Of a stretch of 7,661 nt of DNA, positions 7,044-7,661 are shown one piece after another; the first letter of the stretch is position 1; each line of letters opens with the position of its first letter. Below the pieces are notes generated by a model that saw only the letters and a program-made list of their open reading frames with translations, was not told the DNA's origin and ran no database searches. Source of the DNA: Spirochaetaceae bacterium (GTDB lineage: Bacteria > Spirochaetota > Spirochaetia > Treponematales > Breznakiellaceae); NCBI GenBank assembly GCA_031269165.1, contig JAISZQ010000330.1, positions 1-7,661 of the forward strand. Reading direction: 5' to 3'. A program made the translations under genes and the position numbers.

Positions 7044-7489
7044 GGGATTGGGGATTAGGGATTAGGGATTAGGTTTAAGAAGATGGGGGCTGTCTTTGCG
7101 GCTGCGGGGATGGCCCCTTTTTTAGGGAACAGGGATTAGGGATTAGGGATTAGGTTTAAGAAGATGGGGGCTGTCTTTGCGGCTGCGGGGATAACCCTTT
7201 CTTTTGGGCGGAAAGGGATAGGGATTTGGTTTAAGAAGATGGGGCTGTCTTTGCGGCTGCGGGGATGGCCCTTTCTTTTAGGTGGGGGATTAGGGATTAG
7301 GTTTAAGGAGATGGGGGCTGTCTTTGCGGTTGTGGGGATGGCCCTTTCTTTTAGGCGGGAGGGGATAGGGAACAGGGAACAGGGATTAGGGAAGAGATAG
7401 GGGCTGTCATTGCGGTTGTGGGGGTGGCCTTTTCTTTTAGGCGGGAGGGAATAGGGGATAGGGAACAGGGATTCGGGGATAGGTAAAAG
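7044..7489. repeat. Composite tandem array: ~57-bp core x5 with 7-bp repeat spacers
   Basis: The array begins 5 bp after the A2M stop. Five core copies start at about 7072, 7153, 7228, 7300 and 7389 (spacing 81, 75, 72 and about 89 bp). Each core starts with GGTTTAAGAAGAT or a variant and includes GGGGCTGTCTTTGCGG, then a GGGGATGGCC-like segment and a T-rich end with GGCGG. Between cores are runs of a 7-mer, GGGATTA with variants GGGAACA and GGGATAG: four before copy 1, four before copy 2, and fewer, more variable ones later. A last run of five 7-mers ends at 7481 and is followed by GGTAAAAG, a decayed core start. Copy 5 is the most diverged. Open frames through it on both strands translate the repeat in alternating frames and are not credible genes. 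Confidence 0.9.
7086..7123 (+). terminator. Possible A2M terminator inside the first array copy
   Basis: GGGGC (7086-7090) can pair with GCCCC (7113-7117), or more compactly GGGG (7106-7109) with CCCC (7114-7117) around a 4-nt loop; either is followed at once by TTTTTT (7118-7123). It lies about 45-80 nt after the A2M stop codon, a usual place for an intrinsic terminator. The other array copies keep a shorter GC stem with an interrupted T-tract. The stems are only 4-5 bp, so efficiency is doubtful. Confidence 0.4.
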
Positions 7490-7506
7490 TGTCAACTTGC
7501 CGACAA

Positions 7507-7554
7507 CGAAGCAATCCAGACGGGATGGCGCGGGCAACGCCTGTGACTGCTTCG
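7507..7554. repeat. Imperfect inverted repeat, dispersed-repeat-like
   Basis: CGAAGCA (7507-7513) and TGCTTCG (7548-7554) pair exactly, and the pairing extends imperfectly inward (ATCCAG against CTGTGA). Sequences of the type GAAGCAATCCAG followed by GCTTCG and CGCAATGA are familiar to me as parts of intergenic dispersed repeats in many bacterial genomes, but I cannot confirm a match here. Confidence 0.45.
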
Positions 7555-7572
7555 CCCGCTCTCACGAGCGGG
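7555..7572. repeat. Perfect 7-bp hairpin adjoining the inverted repeat
   Basis: CCCGCTC and GAGCGGG pair around the 4-nt loop TCAC. It abuts the right arm of the preceding inverted repeat and probably belongs to the same element, which then seems to end in GTCGCTCGCAATGATGGG (to about 7590). No T-run follows, so it is not a typical terminator. Confidence 0.55.
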
Positions 7573-7581
7573 TCGCTCGCA

Positions 7582-7661
7582 ATGATGGGGACCCGTTCTC
7601 AGGTGAAAATGCCCCTTACTCGATGGAATATCCGGCTAATGGCCGTAGATATATTTTTAAT
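7582..7661 (+). CDS. Possible 5' end of a further gene, cut by the window edge
   Basis: From ATG 7582 (alternative ATG 7609) the frame is open to the last base and reads, from 7609, MPLTRWNIRLMAVDIFL, which could be the basic start and first hydrophobic segment of a membrane protein. A second frame from ATG 7623 is also open to the end. AGGTGA at 7601-7606 is too close to ATG 7609 and rather far from ATG 7623, so the ribosome site does not settle the start. Only about 26 codons are visible and the 5' part overlaps repeat-like DNA. I do not recognise a family with any certainty. Confidence 0.25.
   Translation, partial: MMGTRSQVKMPLTRWNIRLMAVDIFL
7628..7658 (+). terminator. Weak terminator-like hairpin at the window end
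   Basis: ATATC plus CGGC (7628-7636) can pair with GCCG (7642-7645) and GATAT (7648-7652), leaving a 2-nt bulge (TA), and is followed by ATTTTT (7653-7658). The shape fits an intrinsic terminator, but much of the stem is A-T. It competes with the idea that a gene starts here; both cannot easily be true. Confidence 0.25.

Noticed and set aside
7044..7489. CRISPR array
   Set aside because: The units are 72-89 bp apart, the spacers are themselves a 7-mer repeat rather than unique sequence, and no cas genes are seen.
7136..7537. 133-codon minus-strand frame downstream of A2M
   Set aside because: It is a translation of the tandem array. The repeated peptide switches frame between units, which is not expected of a real repeat protein.

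Overview
The window holds one large, confidently identified gene, one small accessory gene on the opposite strand, and an unusual amount of repeat DNA for its length. The main gene (890-7039, +) encodes a 2049-residue bacterial alpha-2-macroglobulin (A2M) lipoprotein with an intact Cys-Leu-Glu-Gln thioester motif. Such proteins belong to diderm (two-membrane) bacteria. The lipobox-like LFPSC, with Phe at -3, fits the relaxed lipobox of spirochaetes, and the overall picture (GC-rich large gene, ORF6N gene, dispersed palindromes, heptamer-rich repeats) reminds me of a treponeme-like spirochaete. That assignment is a guess from style, not a proven match.

Layout. Positions 1-117 carry three back-to-back hairpin-forming palindromes. 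The minus-strand ORF6N-domain gene (581 down to 15) runs straight into them: its last 33 codons are palindrome DNA and its stop codon lies in the loop of the outermost hairpin. Positions 582-889 are a divergent intergenic region with a probable minus-strand promoter, a short coding-like segment of unknown nature, and a strong sigma70-type promoter placed so close to the A2M start codon that its mRNA should be leaderless or nearly so. After the A2M gene, 7044-7489 is a composite tandem array: about five copies of a ~57-bp core separated by runs of a 7-bp GGGATTA-like repeat. The first copy looks able to act as the A2M terminator. Positions 7490-7661 hold a dispersed-repeat-like inverted repeat and possibly the first codons of another gene running off the end.

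How they work together. The two genes are divergent and share no operon. A2M probably acts alone here as an envelope-anchored protease trap; the PBP1C gene that often accompanies A2M in Proteobacteria is not visible, though both flanks are short. The ORF6N gene is clearly more AT-rich than the A2M gene and belongs to a phage/mobile-element family, so it is probably an acquired gene decaying or being remodelled at its 3' end. I see no convincing new multi-gene system. The most notable signals are the repeat architecture on both sides of A2M, the palindrome-derived C-terminus of the ORF6N protein, and the apparently leaderless start of a very large secreted protein.
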